From positions 372,001 through 436,000 of the forward strand of contig NZ_JAJNKA010000001.1 of assembly GCF_021533215.1 (NCBI RefSeq): 64,000 nt of DNA, written 5' to 3'. Below are positions 19,801 through 27,507 of the stretch, piece after piece. The notes below the pieces were generated by a model. It was not told the DNA's origin. It saw nothing but the letters and a program-made list of their open reading frames with translations, and ran no database searches. The translations under genes and the position numbers were made by a program. The DNA comes from Portibacter lacus. Its GTDB lineage: Bacteria > Bacteroidota > Bacteroidia > Chitinophagales > Saprospiraceae. The first letter of the stretch is position 1. Every line of letters begins with the position of its first letter.

Positions 19801-22800
19801 ACGACTACTACTTTACCAAACGGATCTTATGAGTTTACAGGTTTAGAGCCAGGAGATTATAGCGTACAGTTTATATTACCTACTGACTTTAACTTTAGCC
19901 CATTAAATGCAGGAGGAGATGAAGCGAAAGATAGTGATGCAGATCCAGCGATGAATGGTATGACAGAAGTTGTAACATTAGAAAGTGGTGAGAATTACGA
20001 AGATCTTGATGCAGGTATTTTTGAACCAGCAAGTTTAGGAGATTATGTATTCCTAGATAAAAACGCTAATGGTATTCAAGATGCAGGAGAAATTCCATTT
20101 GCAAATATCGTTGTGAACTTGATAGATGAAAATGGCGATGTGATTTCAACTACAACAACTAATGGTAGTGGATTATACGAGTTTGCAGGTTTAGTGCCTG
20201 GAGATTATGGTGTTCAATTTGTTGTACCTGGAGATTTCAACTTAAGTCCATTAAATCAAGGTGGAGATGAAGCAAAAGATAGTGATGCAGATCCAGCGAA
20301 CGATGGAAAAACTGAACTTGTAACACTAGAAAGTGGAGATAACTACTTGGATCTTGACGCTGGTCTGTACTTAGACGCAAGCTTAGGAGACTTTGTTTTC
20401 GTAGATGCAGATGGTGATGGTATTCAAGATGCTGGCGAGGAAGGTATTCAGGGCGTAACTGTAAACTTGAAAGACGAGAATGGAGATGTTATAGCTTCAA
20501 CAACAACAGATGAAAATGGAGCATATGAATTTACTGGATTAACTCCAGGAGATTACAGTGTACAATTTGATTTACCTACAGATTATAACTTTAGCCCGCT
20601 AAATCAAGGAGGGGATGAAGCGAAAGATAGTGATGCAGATCCAGCGATGAATGGTATGACAGAAGTTGTAACATTAGAAAGTGGAGATAGCAATAACGAT
20701 CTTGATGCAGGTGTATTTGAAGGAGCAAGTCTAGGAGACTTTGTATTCGTTGATACAGATGGAGACGGTGTTCAAGATGCTGGAGAGGAAGGAGTTCAAG
20801 GAGTAACTGTTAACTTGAAAGATGAGAACGGCGACGTTATCGCTTCTACAACAACAGATGAAAATGGAGCATATGAATTTGCTGGATTAGCTCCAGGCGA
20901 TTACAGTGTACAATTTGAATTACCTACAGGTTACAGCTTTAGCCCATTAAATGCAGGTGGAGACGAAGCAAAAGATAGTGATGCGGATCCAGCGATGAAT
21001 GGTATGACAGAAGTTGTAACATTAGAAAGTGGAGATAATTACGAAGATCTTGATGCTGGAGTTTACGAAGGAGCAAGTTTAGGAGACTTTGTATTCGTTG
21101 ATGAAGATGGAGATGGTGTTCAAGATGCAGGAGAAGAAGGAATTCAAGGCGTAACTGTTAATTTGAAAGATGAGAACGGTGACGTTATCGCTTCTACAAC
21201 AACAGATGAAAATGGAGCATATGAATTTGCTGGATTAGCTCCGGGAGATTATAGCGTACAGTTTGTATTACCTTCAGGTTATGAGTATAGCCCACTTAAT
21301 GAAGGTGGAAATGAAGCAACAGATAGTGATGCAGATCCAGCGATGAATGGTATGACAGAAGTTGTAACATTAGAAAGTGGAGATATCAATGATGATCTTG
21401 ATGCGGGTGTATTTGAACCAACAAGCGTAGGAGATTATGTTTTCTGGGATAAAGATAACAATGGACTACAAGATGGAAACGATGAACCGATCGAAGGTGT
21501 TACTGTCTCGTTAACGGATGAGAACGGAAATGAAGTTGTGGATGTTGACGGTAATACAGTAGATCCTATTCAGAGTGAATCTGATGGTTCTTACCTTTTT
21601 GACAACTTATTCCCAGGTGAATACATCGTAGTATTTACTTCACCTGATAACTTTGATCCTACTAAGCAAGATGAGGCTGGTGTAGCAGGTGATGAAGGTG
21701 ATGTGAATAACGATAGTGATATCAATGTTGATGGCGAGTCTTATGTAGTTACATTGACTTCAGGTGAAAATGAAGAAGATGTAGATGGTGGATTTTCTAC
21801 TATTGCTGACTTAAACTTAGTTAAACGTGTAGATGATGCTTCACCAGTTATCGGAAGTTCTGTAACCTTTACAATTACGGTTGCAAATGATGGTCCTCAC
21901 AATGCTACTGGCGTTTCTATCGGTGATGTTATACCTAGTGGATATAATAATATCGAAATGATTAGTGATAATGGTTCATTGGACGGAAGTGAGATCGTTT
22001 GGTCTGATTTAACAGTTCAAGCATTTGGATCTATTGATGTATCATTTAAAGCTACTGTTTTAGCGCCAGGAGATGGTGTGAACTATGTGAACATTGCAAA
22101 AATTGAAACATCTGATCAATTTGATCCTGATTCAACTCCTGGAAATGAAGCTGATAGTAATGGTGAAAATGGAATAGGTAGCCAAGACGATGATAGTACT
22201 CAAGATGCAGAGGATGAAGATGACGGTGATGATGCTTTTGTTTCACCATTAAGTCCAAGTATATCTTTAGAGAAACATACAAATGGATTTGATTCTGATG
22301 AAGCACCAGGCAAAGTTATCGCTTTCTTAAACGGAACTGAGAAGGAGGTTGAATGGACTTATTATGTAACAAATGATGGAGATGTAGATTTGGTAAACGT
22401 TAATGTTACTGATGATGTAGAAGGATATATTTGTACTATTCCATCACTTCTAGTAGGTGAAACAAAAACTTGTACGAAGTTGGGAGTAGCGATGTCTGGA
22501 TTATATGCGAATATTGGTACAGTAGTAGGTACACCAGTTGATCCTGTTACAGGAACACCACTAGAAGATGAAGAAGTTACGGATAAAGATCCATCTCATT
22601 ATAGAGGAGTTAGATTTAACATAGAGAGTGTTGCGTCTCCGACTAATATTTGTCCTGGAGAAACAGTAGATGTTCAAGTAGCTATTAGATTATATCCAGA
22701 TGAAGATATGGAAGGAAATGAATTACCTCCAGATCCACTTCTTCAGTTAAGAAATATAAGTTTTACTTCTGAAGCATTGGGTATAACACTTACGCCAGGA

Positions 22801-25122
22801 GATCAATATTTTGTACCTGGATATGATACGAACAATGATGGTTTCTTAGGACAAGATGAATTTGAATTTTACTGGAACTATAGTATACTAGTAAATGAAA
22901 CTAGTACTTATGAAGTAATGGATATGTTTGATATCTTTTATGATGGTGAAAACGTTGCAAGTGAAATGGCAATGGATGAATATACAATAACAGTTGATCC
23001 GATTAATTGTGCAAGTCTAGGTGATTATGTATGGTTTGATGAAGATGCTGATGGTGTTCAAGATCCTAGTGAAGACGGAGTGAATGGTGTTACTGTTAAT
23101 CTTTATGTAGATAGTGACTTAAATGGAACTCCTGAAGGTGGAGTTATAGCAACTACAATGACTGCAAATAATCCTAATACTGGTAACGAAGGTTTCTATG
23201 AATTTGCTGGCTTATTAGCTAATGGATATATTGTAGAATTTGTGAAGCCAGGTAGTAATTACTTATTCTCTGAAGCAAATGTTGGCCAAGTTGGTAATAC
23301 AGATGAAGCAGATGATAGTGATGCAAATACGACAACAGGAAGAACTGCCCCTATTATGTTAGCAAGAGGAGAAAAGAATCCTGACATAGATGCAGGTTTA
23401 TTCTTACCAGCATCTATTGGTAACTACGTATGGAATGATGCTAATGGAAATGGAATACAAGATGATGATGAAGTCGGAATTAATGAAGCGGTTGTATTAT
23501 TATTTACATCTACAGGGCTTTCAGTATTTGATTTAGATGGTGAGGTAGTTGGTCCAGAAATAACAGGTACAGATGGTTTATATTCTTTCGATAATTTACC
23601 TCCTGGAGATTACCAAGTAACATTTATCAAACCAACTAACTTGTTATTAACATTGTCAGATGTTGGTGGATTTGATACGGATGCTACAGATATCGATGGA
23701 GATAATGATGCTGATCCTATTACAGGAAAGTCACATATTATTTCTTTACAAGCAGGAGAGCAGAATAATGATATAGATGCAGGTTACTATAACCCATCAA
23801 GTATCGGAGATTATGTTTGGAATGATGAAGACGGAGATGGTGTACAAGAAAATGGTGAAGCTGGTGAAAACGGAATTACAGTTAACTTGTATTCAGATGA
23901 AGACATGGATGGAATGATCGAGCCAGGTCAAGATCCGATCTCAACAACGGTTACAGCTTATAATCCTGCTACTGATGAAGATGGATACTACATCTTCGAA
24001 GGTTTACCATCAGGTAATTACTTAGTTGAATTTGATACAGATGGTTTCATCGTTTCTCCTCAAGATCAAGGAGCAAATGATACTAAAGATTCAGATATCG
24101 ATCCTAGTACAGGATTGTCGCCAACTATTGATTTAGGTGAAGGAGAAGATGATACGACTATTGATGCAGGTGTTTACATCGGTGGTGCATTAGGAGATCT
24201 TGTATGGCAAGAGAATGCAAGTGAAAATCCTGATTCTTACGATGCTGGAGTAGATATTCCTCAAGTAGGAGTTGTTGTTAACTTATTACAGCAAAATGAC
24301 TTAGGTGCTTTTGTACAAATAGAAACGACGACTACTAATAACAATGGTGGTTACATATTTGATGATTTACCTAAAGGTGTTTACCAAGTTGAATTTATTA
24401 ATCCAGGAACAGGATTGACATTCGTTACGCAGAATGTTGGAGCGGAGAATGTTGATAGTGATGCGGATTCTGATGGTTTATCTGATCAAGTCCTATTAGG
24501 TGCTGGTGAAGTTAACTTGAATGTAGATGCTGGATTAACACTTGCACCAGTTCCAGTTGAGTTAGTAAGTTTCACAGGAGCTTGGAATGAAGCGAGCGAT
24601 ATGAATGAGCTTGAGTGGGAAACATCTTCTGAGATTAATAATGATTACTTCGAAGTAGAAAGAAGCTACGGAAATACTAAGGACTTCAGCGTTGTTGCTA
24701 AAGTATTAGGTAACGGAACTACTTTTGAAACTCAGTACTATGATTTAGATGATAGAAACATCGAGGAAAATGGAATTTACTTCTATAGACTTAAACAATA
24801 TGATTATGATGGAACGTTTGCTTATTCAGACATCATCGCAATCAGAGTTGAAAGAGATGTTGATACTGAAATTTCGGTTTATCCTAATCCGAGTATTTCA
24901 TTTGTAAATGTTAAGATTAAAGCTGCTAACCAAGAAGACATTTTAATTCAAATGTTTGATATGGGTGGTAAACTAATTAAAACAGAACGTGTCAATGCTG
25001 GAGATGTTCAGTATGATAATACAGTTAGAATTGACGTTAACGATTTACCTGCCGGGATTTATAATATTATAACAACGGTTGGAACTAAAATCTTTAATGA
25101 TAAAATAAATGTTTTAGATTAA
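13840..25122 (+). CDS. Giant secreted adhesin-like protein with SdrD B-like repeats and T9SS sorting domain
   Basis: 3760 residues. Order seen: signal peptide (about 1-28); a carbohydrate-binding-like beta-sandwich (about 30-180); Cys-containing Ig/PKD-like modules (to about 1480) including a 239-residue duplication; one SdrD B-like domain (1488-1599); eight 116-residue SdrD B-like repeats (1600-2527); one longer variant; a DUF11-like domain (about 2656-2800) and a second DUF11/Ig-like region; four more SdrD B-like domains from 23011, 23410, 23797 and 24187; a final beta domain and the T9SS type A sorting domain (about 3677-3760, beginning near VYPNPS, closing with DLPAGIYNI). Loops such as DKDADGIQDAGE resemble EF-hand calcium sites. 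Inferred role: long calcium-stiffened surface stalk or adhesin, exported by T9SS. Single-gene unit with its own terminator. Confidence 0.9.
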   Translation: MSTFTNKTLLLFLCTLFAMQTTVLSAFGEDFTGFSCSGNVINDGDLESSNIKDYWQFEGNTWRTNTSSNVNTGNKAIGMNNSSGIAGLYQKKSASPGQTYSISVFAKSSTGNGDIGIRFLNSSNNIIHDHDVDIPQTSSMHEYTISGTAPAGTAYVQAYGRITGDGTFYVDSYCLQNWTVTSPPNCSNSCPNENPFDDPVLFLDPTGTGNGWLGYVNSNLEVCNNGDGTYSIRGSVIGGKDAEGWGGTGNPCGAQDGYYIDLDLTDRKTWSQFQGNYEENPAAPNHTSWDYYKVTGTLTGLGCNSGTTVNVYDASMGYRMQVGYGANKHHPNEFGFATWFDAKIGGTTVGSDLYGIFDDSCYEVCSNIASGGTIGVDQSACGTSYDPETIQSVSLPTGGSGNIDYVWMKSTTTCSTPSGINDSQWTVISGANNASYNPGSITASTCFVRLSKRSNCSDYSGITNVITVDLFTDGVSVNIPEDNTTLCSGDEIVLFANTSNASTCGTQGESDCNHTLHESGGWVENPNDAAYCGQAYGAKLWTRSGEGTSYVTIDFGTTKPSGTTICVNMKLEHCSNTSSNYSDAKIQAWNASNNNYTTLASNKTFTNNSYKEYCYTLGHSSRYVKVSDNGKCAFRVDYVKTETPGTQNNSVTYAWSGPGIVGNSNAANVTVNQTGTYAVTVTDCTGCKAIDNVVITNNNFDAFAGDDASICVGETTTLEATAVSGASYEWKVQGSSSVLSTSRTYSVSPTENTVYILTVIKDGCEDSDDVEVTLNGGPSISASNNGPINGTTPEVTLSATSDAANPAWNWDGPSGFTATTQTGTTTQTGTYNVTVTDLNTGCTNVASTIVTAQPIAPPVASCDGSNFTYNSNIIVNGNSVSGDLLMTSSNTLFLIPTNTYPSEFDGQVTISIPEAVSFDGYNNRENAGLQEFERWKVVFVKNGSVVYETGYTEDIEDGVPSDEWVGSLMGDVFFPNGVDEIYIAHYEDNTYGEGGQATSNSVRPSSICFDFTGCEDLTVTASNDGPITSLNPVVTLSATTDASNPTFTWDGPNGYEASTQNPTTSVVGTYNVTVTDGDSGCSNTGSTEVTTQILPPTAENCDESNFTWDNNIVVSGNTVTTDMRLISGNTLFLIPINTYPAEFSNQVFISIPEAVSYDGYFNRSSTSAQAYERWKVVFVKNGSVVYETGYTEDIEDGFESDDWVGSLMGEIYFPNGVDEIYIAAYEDATYGEGDQPTPNSVSPSSICFDFSACDIIATAESNPESICSGDDATISVSATGGDGNYTFAWDNGAGNNASAVVSPTATTTYKVTVTDGIGCSDVDQVVVTVNEIPSVSIDPAGPLCADAAAVQMTASPANGTFTGTGVSESGLFDPSVSGSGDFVITYTYESPEGCSASATTEVTVNDLPSLTASADPDPICEGGSTTLSAVATGGTGEYTYAWSDGLGSESSVSVSNLMETKTYTVTVTDEAGCTATAQVEVEVKEKATVGDFVFVDQNNNGIQDAGDVGLDGVSVDLYTAGGTLVESTTSANGGAYSFEVCSGDYYIIFGDVTDNVRSPEGVGADDKDSDANATTGRTDDFTLNPGDDNQDIDAGYSVLASIGDFVFLDKDADGIQDAGEEGVGGVTVNLKDENGDVVATTTTLPNGSYEFTSLVPGDYSVQFVLPTGYNYSPVNAGGDEAKDSDADPAMNGMTEVVSLESGDNYEDLDAGVYEGASLGDFVFVDKDADGIQDAGEEGIQGVTVNLKDENGDVIASTTTDENGAYEFAGLVPGDYSVQFVLPTDYTFSPLNAGGDEAKDSDADPAMNGMTEVVTLESGDDYEDLDAGVFEGASLGDFVFVDKDADGIQDAGEEGIQGVTVNLKDENGDVIASTTTDENGAYEFAGLVPGDYSVQFVLPTDYTFSPLNEGGDEAKDSDADPAMNGMTEVVTLESGDSNNDLDAGIYGDASIGDFVFADKDADGIQDAGEEGIGGVTVNLKDENGDVIATTTTLPNGSYEFTGLEPGDYSVQFILPTDFNFSPLNAGGDEAKDSDADPAMNGMTEVVTLESGENYEDLDAGIFEPASLGDYVFLDKNANGIQDAGEIPFANIVVNLIDENGDVISTTTTNGSGLYEFAGLVPGDYGVQFVVPGDFNLSPLNQGGDEAKDSDADPANDGKTELVTLESGDNYLDLDAGLYLDASLGDFVFVDADGDGIQDAGEEGIQGVTVNLKDENGDVIASTTTDENGAYEFTGLTPGDYSVQFDLPTDYNFSPLNQGGDEAKDSDADPAMNGMTEVVTLESGDSNNDLDAGVFEGASLGDFVFVDTDGDGVQDAGEEGVQGVTVNLKDENGDVIASTTTDENGAYEFAGLAPGDYSVQFELPTGYSFSPLNAGGDEAKDSDADPAMNGMTEVVTLESGDNYEDLDAGVYEGASLGDFVFVDEDGDGVQDAGEEGIQGVTVNLKDENGDVIASTTTDENGAYEFAGLAPGDYSVQFVLPSGYEYSPLNEGGNEATDSDADPAMNGMTEVVTLESGDINDDLDAGVFEPTSVGDYVFWDKDNNGLQDGNDEPIEGVTVSLTDENGNEVVDVDGNTVDPIQSESDGSYLFDNLFPGEYIVVFTSPDNFDPTKQDEAGVAGDEGDVNNDSDINVDGESYVVTLTSGENEEDVDGGFSTIADLNLVKRVDDASPVIGSSVTFTITVANDGPHNATGVSIGDVIPSGYNNIEMISDNGSLDGSEIVWSDLTVQAFGSIDVSFKATVLAPGDGVNYVNIAKIETSDQFDPDSTPGNEADSNGENGIGSQDDDSTQDAEDEDDGDDAFVSPLSPSISLEKHTNGFDSDEAPGKVIAFLNGTEKEVEWTYYVTNDGDVDLVNVNVTDDVEGYICTIPSLLVGETKTCTKLGVAMSGLYANIGTVVGTPVDPVTGTPLEDEEVTDKDPSHYRGVRFNIESVASPTNICPGETVDVQVAIRLYPDEDMEGNELPPDPLLQLRNISFTSEALGITLTPGDQYFVPGYDTNNDGFLGQDEFEFYWNYSILVNETSTYEVMDMFDIFYDGENVASEMAMDEYTITVDPINCASLGDYVWFDEDADGVQDPSEDGVNGVTVNLYVDSDLNGTPEGGVIATTMTANNPNTGNEGFYEFAGLLANGYIVEFVKPGSNYLFSEANVGQVGNTDEADDSDANTTTGRTAPIMLARGEKNPDIDAGLFLPASIGNYVWNDANGNGIQDDDEVGINEAVVLLFTSTGLSVFDLDGEVVGPEITGTDGLYSFDNLPPGDYQVTFIKPTNLLLTLSDVGGFDTDATDIDGDNDADPITGKSHIISLQAGEQNNDIDAGYYNPSSIGDYVWNDEDGDGVQENGEAGENGITVNLYSDEDMDGMIEPGQDPISTTVTAYNPATDEDGYYIFEGLPSGNYLVEFDTDGFIVSPQDQGANDTKDSDIDPSTGLSPTIDLGEGEDDTTIDAGVYIGGALGDLVWQENASENPDSYDAGVDIPQVGVVVNLLQQNDLGAFVQIETTTTNNNGGYIFDDLPKGVYQVEFINPGTGLTFVTQNVGAENVDSDADSDGLSDQVLLGAGEVNLNVDAGLTLAPVPVELVSFTGAWNEASDMNELEWETSSEINNDYFEVERSYGNTKDFSVVAKVLGNGTTFETQYYDLDDRNIEENGIYFYRLKQYDYDGTFAYSDIIAIRVERDVDTEISVYPNPSISFVNVKIKAANQEDILIQMFDMGGKLIKTERVNAGDVQYDNTVRIDVNDLPAGIYNIITTVGTKIFNDKINVLD
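16174..17607 (+). repeat. Direct duplication, two units of 717 bp, inside the adhesin gene
   Basis: Units 16174-16890 and 16891-17607 (239 residues each). Matching landmarks are exactly 717 bp apart: ASNNGP/ASNDGP at 16183/16900, CDGSNF/CDESNF at 16423/17140, ICFDF at about 16861/17578. Each unit is an Ig-like module plus a domain with RWKVVFVKNGSVVYETGYTE. The protein is more conserved than the DNA, suggesting an older duplication than the 348-bp array. Confidence 0.9.
18637..21420 (+). repeat. Eight tandem 348-bp repeats (SdrD B-like) in the adhesin gene
   Basis: Units start at 18637, 18985, 19333, 19681, 20029, 20377, 20725 and 21073, each exactly 348 bp (116 residues), with no insertion or deletion. 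Each runs from AS(L/I)GDFVF to a LDAG motif. Units 2 and 3 are identical over 203 bp (19000-19202 against 19348-19550). The flanking units (18301-18636 and from 21421) are related but of different length. Confidence 0.97.
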
Positions 25123-25130
25123 TTTCTTAC

Positions 25131-25166
25131 AAAGGCGATAATTTATTATCGCCTTTGTTTTTTTCA
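25131..25166 (+). terminator. Rho-independent terminator after the adhesin gene
   Basis: AAAGGCGATAAT (25131-25142) and ATTATCGCCTTT (25145-25156) are perfect complements, followed by G and a run of eight T. It starts 8 bp past the adhesin stop. Confidence 0.92.
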
Positions 25167-25725
25167 TATGAGAAATTTGTCTTATTTATTATGATTTCTT
25201 TTTTAAGGAGTTCCAAGCAAAAAGATTGTTTTTAAGGAAGACTTTAGAATTTAGTTTTGTAATAAGTCCTATAAATCAGAAGTTTGTACGCATTATTTTT
25301 CTAATAGTTGTTGTTTAATCTGACAAATAGTGCTATATTTATAACATCAAAAAGATAATACTTAACTAAAGTATATAAGAACCAGGTTTCATTCTCATTA
25401 TTTTGGGGTGTCGTTCTACTTAAGAGCACCCCATTTTTTTTGCCCCTATCTGAGATTTCCATTATTTTCCAAGATACCTCCTCCTAAATTATATTATCAA
25501 TCCTTATTCTGCCATCATTGTTAGGATTCGTTGTAATTCATTAAGTGTGCTCACAGAGGCTCATTAGCTTGTAAGAGTGAGTATGGTCTGAAAAGAGTTG
25601 AGATTGTTTTAGATGCAGCGTAAAAGGAGAGTGAGGGGTAGGTTAATATTGATAAAGAACTTCAACTGATAAGTAAATATATTTCGCTAAATCAGGTTGC
25701 GAGTGTTGAATTTTAAACTTGACAT
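25167..25725. other. Non-coding region between adhesin and bacilliredoxin genes
   Basis: No supported gene. The only structured element is a terminator-like hairpin at 25405-25440 that has no gene immediately before it on the plus strand. The rest is AT-rich with no convincing reading frame. Confidence 0.6.
25405..25440 (+). terminator. Orphan terminator, possible end of a small RNA
   Basis: GGGGTG (25405-25410) pairs with CACCCC (25427-25432), followed by A and eight T. The adhesin gene already ends in a strong terminator about 250 bp upstream, so this hairpin probably ends another transcript. A short RNA starting somewhere in 25270-25390 is possible; I could not fix a promoter. Confidence 0.5.
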
Positions 25726-25761
25726 AAAAAAAGAGATTACCTTTAGAGCAATCTCTTTTTT
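25726..25761 (-). terminator. Terminator of the bacilliredoxin gene (possibly bidirectional)
   Basis: An A-run plus GAGATT at 25726-25738 pairs with AATCTC plus a T-run at 25749-25761. Both strands end in T-runs, so it can stop transcription both ways. It lies just past the bacilliredoxin stop (25776). Confidence 0.8.
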
Positions 25762-25775
25762 CTTCTTAAAGTCTC

Positions 25776-26189
25776 TTAACAATATTCATTAAAAGCCAAC
25801 ACTAAATTTTCGGCGATCATCTGAGCTGATCGTCCTTCTATGTGATGACGTTCTAACATATGTACTAGATTACCATCTTTAAACAACGCAATCGCTGGTG
25901 AAGATGGAGGATAGGGAAGTAAAAAATCCCTAGCTGTAGCTGTAGCTTCTGCATTTACTCCTGCAAATACAGTTACTAACTTATCTGGTTTACTGTCATT
26001 TTGAATTGCAATTTTAGCGCCTGGACGTGCATTAGCTGCCGCACATCCACATACTGAATTTACAACTAGTAAAACAGTTCCTTCGCTATCTGCTAAAACT
26101 TTAGAAACTTCCTCTGGAGAAGACAATGATTCAAATCCAAATTCAGTTAATTCTTGTGCCATTGGTCTAACCAATTCAAGTGGATACAT
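25776..26189 (-). CDS. BrxA/BrxB-family bacilliredoxin
   Basis: Thioredoxin-fold protein of the YphP/YqiW family, 137 residues. In Firmicutes these remove bacillithiol from oxidised protein thiols; many Bacteroidota also carry bacillithiol or bacilliredoxin genes. Seen: the CGC active site at residues 47-49 in NSVCGCAAANARPG, and the conserved block YPPSSPAIALFKDG. No signal peptide, so cytosolic. Single gene, with a candidate TAATTTTG element on the minus strand near 26255-26262. Family assignment is firm; thiol substrate here is inferred. Confidence 0.93.
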   Translation of the reverse strand: MYPLELVRPMAQELTEFGFESLSSPEEVSKVLADSEGTVLLVVNSVCGCAAANARPGAKIAIQNDSKPDKLVTVFAGVNAEATATARDFLLPYPPSSPAIALFKDGNLVHMLERHHIEGRSAQMIAENLVLAFNEYC

Positions 26190-26262
26190 AATTATAAGTT
26201 ATAATATTAAAAATTGATAATAAATCTTAAATTCGCATTATCTAATTTATAAACCAAAATTA

Positions 26263-26628
26263 ATGAATTTAGTTTCAGTATTTATAAATTGCTGCTTTTT
26301 AATGGTGTTTATTTTTTCTTGCACCAGAGATACAATTTCTGAAGTAGAAAGTGAATGTCTAGAAGTAATTACTTATACAGATCACATTCAACCTTTAGTT
26401 AATGGTACCTGCGCCTATACAGGATGCCATGTAGGAAGTTCTGCACCAGGAAATTTTACCACTTATGATGGGCTAGCTAAGTTTTTTGATAATGATCTCA
26501 TAGAACGTGAAGTGATCAGAGATCGGACAATGCCACCTAATTCATCTACACTAGGACCCACTGAGCTTAGTGATGAAGAACTGGAGTTGTTTAAATGTTG
26601 GATACAAGCTGGTTATCCGAAAAATTAA
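26263..26628 (+). CDS. Cytochrome c-like lipoprotein with CX4CH haem motif
   Basis: 121-residue exported protein with lipobox IFSC at about residue 20. A single haem-type motif CAYTGCH (four residues between the cysteines instead of two) follows the phrase HIQPLVNGT; MPP further on could supply a Met ligand. The same CX4CH arrangement occurs in many Bacteroidota cytochrome c-like domains related to planctomycete-type cytochromes. First gene of a three-gene run with a beta-barrel (11-bp gap) and a dihaem cytochrome. Role inferred: surface or periplasmic electron transfer. Confidence 0.75.
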   Translation: MNLVSVFINCCFLMVFIFSCTRDTISEVESECLEVITYTDHIQPLVNGTCAYTGCHVGSSAPGNFTTYDGLAKFFDNDLIEREVIRDRTMPPNSSTLGPTELSDEELELFKCWIQAGYPKN

Positions 26629-26639
26629 ACCAATTTATT

Positions 26640-27503
26640 ATGTTGAAAGATTTACTTTTAGTCTTAACATTAATTTCTGTAGGGACTAATCTTATAGGCC
26701 AAGATCTCATATATGAGACTTTTAAAGATAGACGTGTAATTAACAATCATTCTGTCGAAACATTACCTAAAAGAAAACTTGATGTTCGAATAGGTCATAG
26801 ATTTGGTAACTTGCTAGGTGAAACTGGAGGTTGGCAAACGTTTTATGGATTAGAAAATTCTACTGATATTTTAACTGGATTAGAATATGGTGTCACTGAT
26901 GCAGTAGACATCGGTTTTTTTAGAACTAAAGGTTCTAGTGAATTAAGACAGAATCTTAACGGCTTTCTAAAAGCCAAATTGATGGCCCAGAATACAATTA
27001 ATAACCCTATTACAGTTACAGTACTAGGAATGTCTTCTTATTCTACTATGGCGAAATCAGAAACAGAAGGAGTTATTTCTAGTTTTCCATTACCAGCACA
27101 CAGACTTTCCTTTCATGCACAATTAATGCTTGCAAGGAAATTCTCACCCGGATTCTCATTGCAGATTCACGGAGCTTGGACGTATAGAAACTTAGTGTAC
27201 GAAGAAGATCAGAATGACTTAGTTAGCGCTGGGCTTTCTGCCAGAATCCAGATCACTAGAGTAATGGGATTAATACTCGATGGAACTTATCCTTTCTCTA
27301 ATCTGAGGGTTGCAGAAAATGGTTATTATCCAGCACTTGGAATTGGATTTGAGTTTGAAACAGGTGGTGGTCACGTTTTTCAGATTAACCTGACCAATGC
27401 AACAGGGATGAGTGAGACTGATTTTATTCCTTATACAACTAGTAATTGGGCCGATGGTGAGTTTAGGCTAGGATTTACAATATCAAGAATTTTTAATCTA
27501 TAG
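26640..27503 (+). CDS. DUF5777-family outer-membrane beta-barrel protein
   Basis: Predicted outer-membrane barrel of 287 residues. The ATG at 26640 gives an immediate signal peptide (MLKDLLLVLTLISVGTNLIG); an earlier in-frame start at 26595 would overlap the upstream gene by 34 bp and bury the signal. Seen: family-typical opening RKLDVRIGHRFGNL, GGWQTFYGLENSTDI, and alternating amphipathic strands to the end (FRLGFTISRIF). It lies between a cytochrome-like lipoprotein and a dihaem cytochrome with gaps of 11 and 4 bp. Function unknown; the context suggests electron transfer. Confidence 0.82.
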   Translation: MLKDLLLVLTLISVGTNLIGQDLIYETFKDRRVINNHSVETLPKRKLDVRIGHRFGNLLGETGGWQTFYGLENSTDILTGLEYGVTDAVDIGFFRTKGSSELRQNLNGFLKAKLMAQNTINNPITVTVLGMSSYSTMAKSETEGVISSFPLPAHRLSFHAQLMLARKFSPGFSLQIHGAWTYRNLVYEEDQNDLVSAGLSARIQITRVMGLILDGTYPFSNLRVAENGYYPALGIGFEFETGGGHVFQINLTNATGMSETDFIPYTTSNWADGEFRLGFTISRIFNL

Positions 27504-27507
27504 TATT

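Noticed and set aside
18637-21420. CRISPR-like or satellite array
   Set aside because: The 348-bp periodicity is in frame and encodes a conserved 116-residue domain; it is a coding repeat.
25610-25667. Tiny basic reading frame (about 18 residues, MQRKRRVRGR start)
   Set aside because: Too short, no ribosome-binding or conservation evidence.
26255-26262. Minus-strand TAATTTTG as bacilliredoxin promoter
   Set aside because: Matches TAnnTTTG, but no -33 element and it touches the start codon of the divergent gene; mentioned only within the gene entry.
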